Part shown: in pieces, positions 24,014 through 32,817 of the stretch | Position numbering within the stretch: the stretch's first letter is position 1 | Layout: each line of letters opens with the position of its first letter | Source: Candidatus Eisenbacteria bacterium | GTDB taxonomy: Bacteria; Eisenbacteria; RBG-16-71-46; JAFGJU01 | Assembly (NCBI GenBank): GCA_026388185.1 | Contig: JAPLKG010000014.1 | Span: 277,537 to 341,536 of the forward strand | Length of the DNA stretch: 64,000 bases | Direction: 5' to 3' | Translations under genes and position numbers: made by a program | Notes under the pieces: model-generated | Databases searched by the model: none | Told to the model about the DNA's origin: nothing | What the model saw: only the letters and a program-made list of their open reading frames with translations

Positions 24014-24520
24014 ATGAAGAAGGTTCTCGCTCTATTTTTGTTGGGAAGCGTACTGTTGTTGGTTCAGGTCTATGCAGTCAGTGCCGGGACAGCCTTGTCG
24101 GACAGGACGATTTCCATTGAATGCAGCCCAACTTTCAGTGTCCCTCAGTCGCCGATCACGTTCGGCGATGACACGAATGTTACGTGGGAGGTCAGCGCCG
24201 ACTGCACGACAACCGCAGACAGCGTCAGGATCGTCTTTGGGGTCGATAACCCGTGGTCTGCGACTCAGGCTGAGACGTTTACAACATTCCCGGACACCCT
24301 TGTCACCTCTCCTCCTACCACAAGGGAGGGTGACTTCTTATACAAGGTCATCCGGTACAAGAACGGCAGTCCCGTTGACACACTTACAGCCAGGGTGATA
24401 TGCGCAGGTCGAGGTCCAGGCTTGCCTTCGCTGAGCACCTGGGCTGTACTCATTCTGGTCCTTGCAGTGATTGCAGTGTCAATTGCCTTCTTGAGGCGGC
24501 GAAAGATAGTCGTTACGTAG
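24014..24520 (+). CDS. Secreted protein with IPTL-CTERM-like C-terminal sorting tail
   Basis: ATG 24014 follows AAGGAGG; the product has 168 residues. A signal peptide (VLALFLLGSVLLLVQVYAVSA) is followed by about 100 residues with one or two beta-sandwich-like repeats (SIECSPTFSVPQSPITFGDD). The C-terminus is LPSLSTWAVLILVLAVIAVS plus a hydrophobic stretch and RRRK. This matches the tripartite IPTLSEW / transmembrane / Arg-cluster sorting signal processed by exosortase-like enzymes. The gene lies behind the sigma54 promoter and the two-component pair. No exosortase gene is in this window. Function of the mature protein is unknown. Confidence 0.8.
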   Translation: MKKVLALFLLGSVLLLVQVYAVSAGTALSDRTISIECSPTFSVPQSPITFGDDTNVTWEVSADCTTTADSVRIVFGVDNPWSATQAETFTTFPDTLVTSPPTTREGDFLYKVIRYKNGSPVDTLTARVICAGRGPGLPSLSTWAVLILVLAVIAVSIAFLRRRKIVVT

Positions 24521-24591
24521 CACCTCGGTGTTGGATTGGGCCGGCAACATCACTGTGCCGGCCCACAATACGCGGTCAATCTTGATAAGAA

Positions 24592-24633
24592 CCGCCCCTG
24601 CCTCCATGCGAGGCCGGGGCGGCTTCTTTGTTT
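24592..24633 (+). terminator. Rho-independent terminator after the CTERM-type gene
   Basis: CCGCCCC-TGCCTC / GAGGCC-GGGGCGG forms a 13-bp stem with one mismatch around a five-base loop (24592-24622), followed by the T-rich CTTCTTTGTTT. Confidence 0.75.
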
Positions 24634-24765
24634 CAACTCCTCTCTTCTTGTTGACCACCGCGGGGCGAAGTGTTATAGTCGACCGTTATCCTTCTGTGCG
24701 AACTGAAGTTAGACGGCGGAATCCCCCAGTTCCTTTTCCGAGTGTCTCACCGAAAGGAGTCTCTC

Positions 24766-25728
24766 ATGAAGCTCAAGGAGTTCTACAACAAGTGCGTTGA
24801 GGCTGGAATTGCGGGGGACCGGAGAGGGAAGGCTTTCATAACAAGCCTTCTCAAGGAAGAGAAGAAGAGATACGACAAGCTCGAGGGTTTTGACAAAGAG
24901 TGCTACGACGTCGAGCGGCTTCACAATCCCTACACGGACTGCCGAATTCTCTACGGCGATCTAAACACACAAATCAAGTGCATGATGGTCGGCATAGATG
25001 CTCACGCGGACGAGCTGCTTCTGGCCAACGAACTGCGCAGACGCGGGAAGCAGATCGATGCCGTCTTGACGCATCATCCTGCCGGATTTGCAGTGAAGCG
25101 TCTTCCCGAGGTGATGGACATACAAACCGAGCAGTGGATTGCCTTTGGCGTACCGACGCATCTTGCCGAGGCCATGATCGAAGAGAAAAAAACGTGGGCC
25201 GTCAGACAGTTCCACGTCAGGAACACGGACGCACCGGTAGACATCGCTCGTATTCTTGACATTCCGTTCATGGCCACACATACTCCGGCCGACAACTGGG
25301 CCGCGGGCTATCTGCAGAAGAAAGTTGACAAGGCAAAGCCCAGGACCGTCGGCGATCTCATCGATCTGCTTCGTGAAGTTTCCGAATATCGCTACCATGC
25401 CAGCCTACAGGCAGGGCCGACGCTGAGTTGCGGTGGCAAGGAGAGTCGCGCCGGGAAAGTGTATGTTGATATGACTGGCGGGATCATGGCCGGCAAGGGC
25501 TATCTTCCCGAATTGTCCAAGCGCGGCATCAGCACGTTGGTTGTCATGCACATCCCGGATGACGCGCTCGACAAGGCCAAGGAAGAGAAACTGAACATCA
25601 TCGTGGCCGGTCACATAGCGAGCGACACGCTCGGTATGAACCTTCTTCTCGACCGCGCGCTGTCGAAAGGTGTCGAGATCGTAGAATGCGCAGGGTTCAA
25701 GAGATTTCCGCGAGCCGTGGAGAAATAA
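24766..25728 (+). CDS. NIF3-like dinuclear metal-centre protein
   Basis: ATG 24766 follows GAAAGGAG; the product has 320 residues. NIF3/DUF34 features are GIDAHADELLLANEL, VLTHHPAGF, IPFMATHTPADNWAAGYL and, near the end, IIVAGHIASDTLGMNLLLDRAL, which supply His/Asp/Glu residues for the two-metal site. Family members form hexameric toroids and have been tied to GTP cyclohydrolase-like folds, but the reaction is unresolved. It stands alone between the terminator at 24592 and nadE. Confidence 0.8.
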   Translation: MKLKEFYNKCVEAGIAGDRRGKAFITSLLKEEKKRYDKLEGFDKECYDVERLHNPYTDCRILYGDLNTQIKCMMVGIDAHADELLLANELRRRGKQIDAVLTHHPAGFAVKRLPEVMDIQTEQWIAFGVPTHLAEAMIEEKKTWAVRQFHVRNTDAPVDIARILDIPFMATHTPADNWAAGYLQKKVDKAKPRTVGDLIDLLREVSEYRYHASLQAGPTLSCGGKESRAGKVYVDMTGGIMAGKGYLPELSKRGISTLVVMHIPDDALDKAKEEKLNIIVAGHIASDTLGMNLLLDRALSKGVEIVECAGFKRFPRAVEK

Positions 25729-25804
25729 CGGATCACCGGACCTACTAGGCCCTAAGGTCGGCAGTCGGAATCGGCGCGGGAGCCGAGGAGGGTGGAAAGA
25801 ACCC

Positions 25805-27574
25805 ATGTTCAGGGTTGCGCTGGCTCAGGTCAATCTCTGTGTCGGTGATCTCGAAGGGAACAAGCGCAAAATCATAGAGTACATTCACAGGGCCAGAGAC
25901 GGGCAATCCGACCTCGTTGCCTTCCCCGAGCTCTCCATCACCGGTTATCCGCCCGAAGACCTTCTCCTGCAGCCCAGCTTTGTGAGAGACAGTCAAGAGG
26001 CGCTTGCGGCAATCGTACGCGAGACAAAAGGAATAATCGCCGTCGTAGGCTTTCCGTACGCAGAGGCGCACGACGGAAGTACACTCTACAACGCAGCAGT
26101 AATCGCGAGAGACGGGAGTCTCGTTTCTGTCTACAGGAAGATGCTGCTGCCGAACTATGGCGTGTTTGATGAGAAGCGCTATTTCACCGCGGGTCATTCG
26201 CCCACCACTTACGAAATAGGCAGACTTCGCTTTGCCGTTAACATCTGCGAAGACATCTGGAGACCGGAGGTCTCGAGCGAACAAGCCACTCGAGGCGGTG
26301 CGCATGTTATCGTCAACATTTCCTCGTCTCCGTACCGTGTCGGCAAGGGAGTGGAGCGACAGAGCATGCTCTCAGACCGCGCCCGCGAGAACAACGCGGC
26401 AGTCTGCCTGGTGAACCTCGTCGGCGGGCAGGACGAACTTGTCTTCGACGGTGAGAGTCTTGTTTTCTCGTCCGGCGGGAATCTTCTCGCTCGTGCTCCG
26501 CAGTTCGAAGAGGCCCTGCTGGTGGCGGACATCGACGTCGACGAAATCGCTCGGACGCGCCAAGCCGGAAGAGGCGGCGCTACCCGCGACAGTACTCGCG
26601 AAACGACCGGGCAAGAGGCCGAGGCCCTTACGGCTGCAACAGTCAAGTTGGGTGACTGGAAAGAGCCCGTCCCGCGAGAGCCCATCAAGTCAACAATCAC
26701 GCGCAGGCTCAATCACGTCGAGGAAATACACCGCGCACTCGTCCTCGGCACACGCGACTACGTCAGGAAGAACGGGTTCGAGAAAGTCGCCATCGGGTTG
26801 AGCGGTGGAATCGATTCCGCCCTCGTTGCGGTCATAGCCGCAGACGCACTTGGTCGCGAGAATGTGATCGGAGTCATGATGCCGTCGGGCTTCACTTCGG
26901 CGCAGAGCGTGAACGACGCCGAAGACTTGGCGCGAAGGCTCGGCATCAAGACCGTTACGATCCCAATTGAGGAAATCTTCTGCGCGTATCTGAGCACGCT
27001 CAAGACTGCTTTTGAGGGCAGGAGCCAGGACATTACGGAAGAAAACGTGCAGGCGAGAATCCGGGGCAACGTCTTGATGGCCCTTTCCAACAAGTTCGGT
27101 TGGCTCGTGCTCACCACGGGTAACAAGAGCGAGATAGCGGTGGGCTATTCGACTCTCTACGGGGACACGGCCGGAGGTTTTGCCGTCGTCAAGGACGTAC
27201 CAAAAACTCTCATCTACGAGCTTGCGAGATTCAGGAACTCACTGCCCGCAGGTCCGGTGATACCGGAGTCGATTCTGACCAAGGCGCCGTCCGCAGAGTT
27301 GAGGACCGATCAGAAGGACACGGACTCGCTCCCGGCTTACAGCGTCCTGGACCCAATCATAGAGGCATACGTCGAGCAGGACAAAAGCCGAGACGAAATC
27401 GTCAATCAAGGGTTTGACGAGAACGTGGTTGACCGGGTGATATCAATGGTGGAGAAAAGCGAGTACAAACGTAGACAGGCGCCACCTGGAGTCAAGATCA
27501 CGCCGAAGGCGTTCGGCAGAGACAGGCGAATGCCGATCACAAATTTCTACAACATGACACGAAAGAAACGCTGA
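25805..27574 (+). CDS. nadE: Glutamine-dependent NAD+ synthetase
   Basis: The 589-residue enzyme combines an N-terminal nitrilase-type glutaminase domain (VALAQVNLCVGDLEGN, FPELSITGYPPEDLLL, catalytic Cys148 in VNICEDIWR) with a C-terminal ATP-pyrophosphatase domain (GLSGGIDSALVAVIAADALG, TTGNKSEIAVGYSTLYGDTAGG). It makes NAD+ from deamido-NAD+, ATP and glutamine-derived ammonia. Length fits the two-domain type. AGGAGGGTGG lies about 10 nt before the ATG. Residues about 255-290, between the domains, are a variable Arg/Glu/Thr-rich linker. Confidence 0.97.
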   Translation: MFRVALAQVNLCVGDLEGNKRKIIEYIHRARDGQSDLVAFPELSITGYPPEDLLLQPSFVRDSQEALAAIVRETKGIIAVVGFPYAEAHDGSTLYNAAVIARDGSLVSVYRKMLLPNYGVFDEKRYFTAGHSPTTYEIGRLRFAVNICEDIWRPEVSSEQATRGGAHVIVNISSSPYRVGKGVERQSMLSDRARENNAAVCLVNLVGGQDELVFDGESLVFSSGGNLLARAPQFEEALLVADIDVDEIARTRQAGRGGATRDSTRETTGQEAEALTAATVKLGDWKEPVPREPIKSTITRRLNHVEEIHRALVLGTRDYVRKNGFEKVAIGLSGGIDSALVAVIAADALGRENVIGVMMPSGFTSAQSVNDAEDLARRLGIKTVTIPIEEIFCAYLSTLKTAFEGRSQDITEENVQARIRGNVLMALSNKFGWLVLTTGNKSEIAVGYSTLYGDTAGGFAVVKDVPKTLIYELARFRNSLPAGPVIPESILTKAPSAELRTDQKDTDSLPAYSVLDPIIEAYVEQDKSRDEIVNQGFDENVVDRVISMVEKSEYKRRQAPPGVKITPKAFGRDRRMPITNFYNMTRKKR

Positions 27575-27623
27575 AAGCCGACCGGCTCTGCGGCTTGGGT
27601 GAGACGCTGCGCGGCGACTTCTC

Positions 27624-28193
27624 TCAGAGAGACGTCGGCTCGCCGGCTTCTGTTTGCGGACCTGAATGACCGGTACGACCCAGTTGTTTCCTTATCTTGG
27701 CTTCGTTGCGCGAATATCTCTCGTACAACTCGGTCGGTAGAAAACGGGCGATTACGCGTGACACGTTCATGATACGCGGCGTGAGTTTCGACGCGATCAT
27801 TGGTTCGGTGGGTTTGTCCGTGCAGACTATAAACAGCGCAAACAGGACAGCTATCAGAAGCACAAACCTCGCCAGACCGAATACGCCTCCGACCAACCTG
27901 TCGAACCATCCCACGTGTATCGCAGAGATGGCAGCCCTGGAAGCGAGGCCTATCAGCTTGAACAGCAGGATCACGATGGCAAGAATGACAACAAAAGAGA
28001 TCACCGTGAGAGCCACGGGGTGCTGAATCCACTTGCTAAGATATCTGGCTAGCAGCTCGTGATACCTAAAGGCTATGATGATGGCCAGGACGAGACCCAT
28101 GAGAGAAAACGCCTGTCGCACGAATCCCTTGACGAGACCCTGGATCATGCCGGCGATGAGGATAACTAGTATGGTGATATCAAGCCAGTTCAT
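27624..28193 (-). CDS. CvpA-family membrane protein
   Basis: The 189-residue product from ATG 28193 begins MNWLDITILVILIAGMIQGL, the standard CvpA N-terminus, with four transmembrane segments, then a charged C-terminal tail. GFVRQAFSLMGLVLAIIIAF and VGWFDRLVGGVFGLARFVLL are family blocks. CvpA proteins are linked to colicin V production and envelope homeostasis. A frame to 28313 adds 40 residues unlike the family and was not used. It converges on nadE. Confidence 0.85.
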   Translation of the reverse strand: MNWLDITILVILIAGMIQGLVKGFVRQAFSLMGLVLAIIIAFRYHELLARYLSKWIQHPVALTVISFVVILAIVILLFKLIGLASRAAISAIHVGWFDRLVGGVFGLARFVLLIAVLFALFIVCTDKPTEPMIASKLTPRIMNVSRVIARFLPTELYERYSRNEAKIRKQLGRTGHSGPQTEAGEPTSL

Positions 28194-28403
28194 GACGAGA
28201 GTATTGCCCAACGAATCAGAACATGTCAAATGTTTTTTGCCGAAGAACCTGGCCCTGGGGTGCAGTCTGGTTGCGCTCGGACGCCTGACTAGGGTCTTCA
28301 CCGGGATGAGCAAGCCGACTAGTGCATTCTGACGGTCGTTGGCGCATACGGTCCTTCTTATTTGTTACTTCCCATGCTGTTGTCGTTCCTAATAATTTTT
28401 TTC

Positions 28404-28432
28404 TTGACACCTGCACAAATGTGCAGTAAAAT
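28404..28432 (+). promoter_or_regulatory. lexA promoter with Fibrobacter-type SOS box in the spacer
   Basis: TTGACA (28404-28409), a 17-nt spacer and TAAAAT (28427-28432). The spacer holds CTGCACAAATGTGCAG (28411-28426), a palindrome with 7-bp arms that fits TGCNC-N4-GTGCA, the LexA operator reported for Fibrobacter succinogenes. LexA bound here would block RNA polymerase, giving autorepression of the lexA-dinB operon. Confidence 0.85.
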
Positions 28433-28532
28433 GTCTGCGGAATGTTTGATGTAGGCAAAATCCGAGATACCGATTGAATGTTCAGTGCAGAAACGAAGGT
28501 AGCTAACCGATTGAAAATAAAAGAGGTAGCGT

Positions 28533-29366
28533 ATGGGAATGAAAGATCGAGATCGAGTCAAACTTGAGAGACCAAGAGGCGGTAGGAAGCTCGGCAAGGG
28601 ACAAGGTGCGGGTAAAAGAGCGCAGGCTGGCCAAAGAGCAACGGGTTGTCTCGGAGCGAGGGCCGGGAAGATCCTCGATTTTATAGTGAATTCTATTCTT
28701 GAAAAGGGTTCGCCACCGACGATACGCGAGATAGGAAAAGAGTTCAGGATTTCCTCTACTAATGGAGTGAGATATTACCTCGGAGTTCTTGAAAAGGCCG
28801 GATGCATTAAACGTAAAGGGAAGATATCGAGGGGCATAGAAGTGAAGAGAGAGTGGATTGATTCCGCGAGAGGGGAGTCTTGGAGATTCGTCCTCGGCCG
28901 GGTTCAAGGCGGAAGGATTGACAAGGCGAGGGAAATCAGCCCAAGCAGCCCACTAGGATTACTCAGACCACTAGGATTACCAGGGCTTGTTGAGGTTCCC
29001 CTCGTCGGTAGGGTGGCTGCCGGCACTCCTGTTCTTGCCGAGGAGAACATAGAAGATGTTATAACGGTCGATGGGAGCATCGCGAAACCCGGGAAACTTT
29101 TCGCGCTGAGAGTGCGCGGAGACAGCATGAAGAACGCGGGCCTTCTTGATGGAGACATAGCCATCGTAAGGCAACAACCCCGCGCCGATTCAGGCGATAT
29201 TGTAGTCGCGCTTCTTGGAGAAGAGGCCACGGTGAAAAAATACGTCCTCAAAGAAAACGAAGTGATACTTGAGCCGGAGAACGAAAGCTATGAACCCATA
29301 GTTGTAACGGAAGAAAGTCAATTCAGTTTGGTGGGTAAGGTGATCGGATCGTTGAGAAGGTATTGA
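28533..29366 (+). CDS. lexA: SOS repressor LexA with N-terminal extension
   Basis: The 277-residue protein has the LexA winged-helix domain (ILDFIVNSILEKGSPPTIRE, EFRISSTNGVRYYLGVLEKAG) from about residue 45 and the S24 autopeptidase domain. The cleavage site is Ala163-Gly164 in RVAAGTP, the nucleophile Ser198 in GDSMKNAG and the general base Lys235, with the 37-residue spacing seen in E. coli. Two oddities: a basic, glycine-rich 45-residue N-terminal extension, and a hinge insert (PSSPLGLLRPLGLPG) encoded by a short direct repeat, CCACTAGGATTAC. Both make it longer than the usual 200-230 residues. It heads the SOS operon with the DUF6504-like gene and dinB. Confidence 0.95.
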   Translation: MGMKDRDRVKLERPRGGRKLGKGQGAGKRAQAGQRATGCLGARAGKILDFIVNSILEKGSPPTIREIGKEFRISSTNGVRYYLGVLEKAGCIKRKGKISRGIEVKREWIDSARGESWRFVLGRVQGGRIDKAREISPSSPLGLLRPLGLPGLVEVPLVGRVAAGTPVLAEENIEDVITVDGSIAKPGKLFALRVRGDSMKNAGLLDGDIAIVRQQPRADSGDIVVALLGEEATVKKYVLKENEVILEPENESYEPIVVTEESQFSLVGKVIGSLRRY

Positions 29367-29379
29367 GCTAAACAAAGTC

Positions 29380-29631
29380 ATGATCGAGACAATCAATGAA
29401 GCCATAGAGGTTGTGTCTGTTTGTACAAACGGCAAGATGCATCCCCTTCGTTTAAGGTGGAAAGGCAAAGTAGTCAAGGTGAAGAGAATCACGGGCGAGT
29501 GGAGAAAAAACGAGGGAGAAGCAAGGGTCTATTACTATTCGATCCTTGGTGAGAATTCCGACTACTTCGAGATTTGCTACGATTCGCGCACGCTAATCTG
29601 GACTCTGTGCAGAGTATGGCTTGAGGGATAG
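29380..29631 (+). CDS. DUF6504-like small protein between lexA and dinB
   Basis: The 83-residue product (NEAIEVVSVCTNGKMHPLRL, WKGKVVKVKRITGEWR, YFEICYDSRTLIWTLCRVWL) resembles DUF6504, a small beta-rich domain often encoded next to Y-family polymerases. It starts 13 bp after lexA, and dinB starts 28 bp after its stop, so all three are one transcript under LexA. Function is unknown; an accessory role in translesion synthesis is inference from position. Confidence 0.65.
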   Translation: MIETINEAIEVVSVCTNGKMHPLRLRWKGKVVKVKRITGEWRKNEGEARVYYYSILGENSDYFEICYDSRTLIWTLCRVWLEG

Positions 29632-29659
29632 GCGCGTGAAAGAAAGCAGTGGAGAGCGG

Positions 29660-30820
29660 ATGCGAACAATAGCCCACATAGACATGGATGCATTCTTTGC
29701 GTCGGTTGAGCAGGTATTTAATCCGCACTATAAAGGCAAACCTCTTGTAGTGTGTGGTGACCCGAACAGAAGAGGGGTTGTGTCAACGGCTTCTTACGAA
29801 GCCCGCAAGTACGGAGTAAGAGCCGGAATGCCGCTTCAGGAAGCGCGCTACCTGTGTCCTAACGGGATTTATGTAGAGGGAAATTCCGAGAAATACGTGC
29901 ATGTTTCTCTCAAACTCCTTGAGATTTACAAAGACTTCACGCCGATGGTGGAACCCTTCAGCATTGACGAGGCCTTTCTGGATTTGACGGGGACTATTTA
30001 TGAATGGGAAGTGGCGAGAAAGGGAGCCATTCTTATAAAGAAGAGGATTCGCGAGGAGTTTAACCTTACGGCCTCAATAGGGATAGCTCCGAACAAGTAC
30101 ATGGCCAAGATGGCGTCGGGCCTAGAAAAACCGGACGGCCTGGTCCAGATTGACAGTGAAGACTACAGGAAGATTTTCTGGAAGCGAAAGGTGGAAGAAT
30201 TGTGGGGCGTGGGAGCCAAAACCGCTGTAGCATTGAGAAGGTTGGGTATAGACACCGTCGACGACCTGGCCAGATTTCCGGTCACTATTTTGAGAGCAGA
30301 ATTTGGAATCAACGGAGAGAAGCTTTCTGATATGGCGAACGGGAAGGACGATTCTCCTGTCACTCCTTACTACGAAGGCGTGCCGGTAAAATCAATGGGT
30401 CACGAATATACCTTGAGGGAGGATACGGACAGTCTCGACAAATTGGAAAGGACGCTCTTAAGGCTTTCGGATCAGGTCGGGCGACGCCTCAGACAAGAAG
30501 GGTATCTCGGTGACACCGTGACGCTGAAACTGAGAAGCAGTACGTTTGCAACAATAACAAGACAGAAAAAACTCACGGGTTACACCGATGAAGATAGAAT
30601 GATATTCGGCGTGGGGAGAGGCCTCCTGAAAGAAAACTGGAAGGGAGAAAAAGTAAGACTGGTGGGTGTGAGTATTTCGGGACTCGTGAGAAGAGGCCAC
30701 AGCTTAAGCGAATCTCTTTTCGAGAAGGACGAAAAAGAGCGAAGAGTGCTTGAGGCAATCGATAACCTCAGGGACAAGTTCGGCGAGAACGCGATAGTAA
30801 GAGCGGGTGCCATGCGATAA
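29660..30820 (+). CDS. dinB: DNA polymerase IV (Y family)
   Basis: The 386-residue polymerase starts MRTIAHIDMDAFFASVEQ, giving the first catalytic Asp of the palm, and continues with VVCGDPNRRGVVSTASYEAR, the steric-gate region, and PFSIDEAFLDLTG with the second carboxylate pair. A thumb HhH (LWGVGAKTAVALRRLGIDTV) and a little-finger domain follow. It carries out error-prone bypass of DNA lesions. GGAGAG precedes ATG 29660; an earlier in-frame GTG exists at 29636. No clear beta-clamp motif of the QLxLF type ends the chain. Confidence 0.95.
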   Translation: MRTIAHIDMDAFFASVEQVFNPHYKGKPLVVCGDPNRRGVVSTASYEARKYGVRAGMPLQEARYLCPNGIYVEGNSEKYVHVSLKLLEIYKDFTPMVEPFSIDEAFLDLTGTIYEWEVARKGAILIKKRIREEFNLTASIGIAPNKYMAKMASGLEKPDGLVQIDSEDYRKIFWKRKVEELWGVGAKTAVALRRLGIDTVDDLARFPVTILRAEFGINGEKLSDMANGKDDSPVTPYYEGVPVKSMGHEYTLREDTDSLDKLERTLLRLSDQVGRRLRQEGYLGDTVTLKLRSSTFATITRQKKLTGYTDEDRMIFGVGRGLLKENWKGEKVRLVGVSISGLVRRGHSLSESLFEKDEKERRVLEAIDNLRDKFGENAIVRAGAMR

Positions 30821-30864
30821 TGTTGTACGAGTCATGCCATGATTTCAAGTGAGAGAACGTACTG

Positions 30865-31968
30865 ATGACAGAAGACTTTCATAAGAAACCCTTCGACGAG
30901 GGGACCATGGTGAAGCTCCGTCTTTTTGAGAACTACGTCGCGGAGTGGCTTCCGGTGTTCATATCCTCCGCCCAGGGAAAACGAATCAATATAGTTGATT
31001 TCTTCGCGGGGCCGGGAAGAGATGTCAAGGGAGTAGACGGGAGTCCACTTATTGCGCTTAAACAGATTCGCAAATTCACCTTCCGCATTCGACAAAGCTC
31101 CAGTTTGTTGTACTTGCTTCTCAATGAGAAAGCCACACAGAAAGCGGCTACACTTCGCAGCATAATGGAAAGTCAGACAGTTGATGAGAAGTTGTGTAAG
31201 TGTGAAATTGAGGCACTGGATTTCGGGAAGGCCTTCGAGAAGTATTACCCACACCTTCTAGGGAATGCAAACCTGCTCTTCTTAGATCAAACCGGAGTGA
31301 AGTCCATATCGGACGACGTGTTTGTCAGAATCCTAGAGCTTCCGACGACAGACTTCATTTTCTTTATTGCATCCTCGTCGCTCCGTCGATTTGCCGATCA
31401 TCCCTATTTCCATAGACACCTGAAGATTCCTAAGGGGACTATTTCAGCTCGGAGTTTCAATGAGACGCACCGCGTAGTTACGGACTACTATCGCAGTCTG
31501 GTCCCGCCTGGGAGGGAGTTCTACTTGGGCTCTTTTTCGATTAAGAAGGGCAGCAATCTGTACGGGATCATATTTGGATCGGGACATCCACTTGGAATGG
31601 AGAAATTCCTCAGGGTATGTTGGAAACTGCATTCAATTCGCGGTGAGGCGAACTTCGATATTGATTCGGAAGACATCAATGCCCGTTCACCACACCTGTG
31701 GAAAGAAATGGATAGACCTAAGAAGCTCGATCTCTTCGAACGGGAATTGCGGCAACGTGTACTGAAAAAAGAACTGAGAACCGATGGTGATTTATATCTA
31801 TTTGCCCTCCGACGAGGATTTCGGCCATCCCATGCGCGCCACGTATTGAACCGAATGTTGAAGAAAAGCGAGGTAGCTATGGCTGAGCCGAGGGTTAGAC
31901 CTAGGATCTCTCTGGATGGCTACAAGGCACCCCGGACCCTTGAGGTATTACAGAATGGCAATCTCTAG
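30865..31968 (+). CDS. tcmP: Three-Cys-motif partner protein TcmP
   Basis: The 367-residue product matches TcmP (TIGR04474): a Rossmann methyltransferase-like core with INIVDFFAGPGRDVKGVDGSP near residue 45 and LLFLDQTGVKSISDDVF, then a mixed C-terminal domain. TcmP genes are named for lying beside three-Cys-motif proteins, and that partner follows here with a 14-bp overlap. The function of the pair is not established. The set appears in accessory regions, so a role in defence or nucleic-acid modification is inference. It starts 44 bp after dinB and could ride on the SOS transcript. Confidence 0.85.
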   Translation: MTEDFHKKPFDEGTMVKLRLFENYVAEWLPVFISSAQGKRINIVDFFAGPGRDVKGVDGSPLIALKQIRKFTFRIRQSSSLLYLLLNEKATQKAATLRSIMESQTVDEKLCKCEIEALDFGKAFEKYYPHLLGNANLLFLDQTGVKSISDDVFVRILELPTTDFIFFIASSSLRRFADHPYFHRHLKIPKGTISARSFNETHRVVTDYYRSLVPPGREFYLGSFSIKKGSNLYGIIFGSGHPLGMEKFLRVCWKLHSIRGEANFDIDSEDINARSPHLWKEMDRPKKLDLFERELRQRVLKKELRTDGDLYLFALRRGFRPSHARHVLNRMLKKSEVAMAEPRVRPRISLDGYKAPRTLEVLQNGNL

Positions 31969-32689
31969 GATCGAATGGACAGAGATGTCATGGAACCCGG
32001 TCACGGGATGTTCCAAGCTGTCCGCGGGATGCAAGAACTGCTACGCCGAAGTCTTGGCCAAGAGACTGTGCTCTATGGGTTCAGAGAAGTACGTGAACGG
32101 CTTTGAGGTAGCGACGCATCCCGAGGCGCTCCCGGTTCCGTTCAAGTGGAAGACCCCCCGCATGGTTTTTGTGAACTCAATGAGCGACTTGTTTCACGAC
32201 GCAGTACCCTTGAGCTTCATACTGGAAGTGTTCAAGGTCATGAACCAGTGCAGGCGGCACCAGTTTCAGGTATTGACCAAAAGGCCTAAGCGTCTGGTGT
32301 CGCTGGATCAAGTGCTTCCATGGAGTGCTAATATCTGGATGGGAGTCTCCGTTGAGAATGAGGAGGTGCTGGGTCGAGTAGATTGGCTTAGGAAATGCAG
32401 TGCGAAGGTCAAGTTCTTATCGCTGGAGCCCTTGCTGGGTCCCCTCAACCATCTTTCCTTGGCTCACATTGATTGGGTGATTGTCGGGGGAGAGTCTGGC
32501 TCCCGTGCAAGACCGACTCGGGAGGAGTGGGTCTTGGAGATCCGCAACAAGTGTGCAGACACTGGGGTACCCTTCTTTTTCAAGCAATGGGGTGGGGCAA
32601 ATAGGAAGAAGGCCGGGCGTCTATTGTGTGGGCGGACGTATGAGCAGATGCCACCCTTTGCCGCCGAAGAAAGCCTATTGCTGGCTTAG
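31955..32689 (+). CDS. Three-Cys-motif protein (phage Gp37/Gp68, DUF5131)
   Basis: From ATG 31955, inside the end of tcmP, the 244-residue product begins ISRIEWTEMSWNPVTGC, followed by CSKLSAGCKNCYAEVLAKRL with three cysteines in a C-x6-C-x2-C pattern. Later family blocks are FVNSMSDLFHDAVP, VLTKRPKRL, WMGVSVENEEV, KFLSLEPLLGPL and VIVGGESGSRARP. Family members occur in phages and plasmids. The cysteines suggest an iron-sulfur cluster in a barrel related to radical-SAM proteins. The 14-bp overlap with tcmP argues for translational coupling. Confidence 0.9.
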   Translation: MAISRIEWTEMSWNPVTGCSKLSAGCKNCYAEVLAKRLCSMGSEKYVNGFEVATHPEALPVPFKWKTPRMVFVNSMSDLFHDAVPLSFILEVFKVMNQCRRHQFQVLTKRPKRLVSLDQVLPWSANIWMGVSVENEEVLGRVDWLRKCSAKVKFLSLEPLLGPLNHLSLAHIDWVIVGGESGSRARPTREEWVLEIRNKCADTGVPFFFKQWGGANRKKAGRLLCGRTYEQMPPFAAEESLLLA

Positions 32690-32817
32690 AGTTTCTTCGT
32701 AATCTATGTCCCAAGCGGACGCTGCAGCAGCAGCGTCGCAAGGCCTCGCCAGTGATTACTGCCGCTATGCAGAGCTTAGGATGGATTTGGTCTCTTTTCT
32801 TTGAGTGAGTGTCCTGC

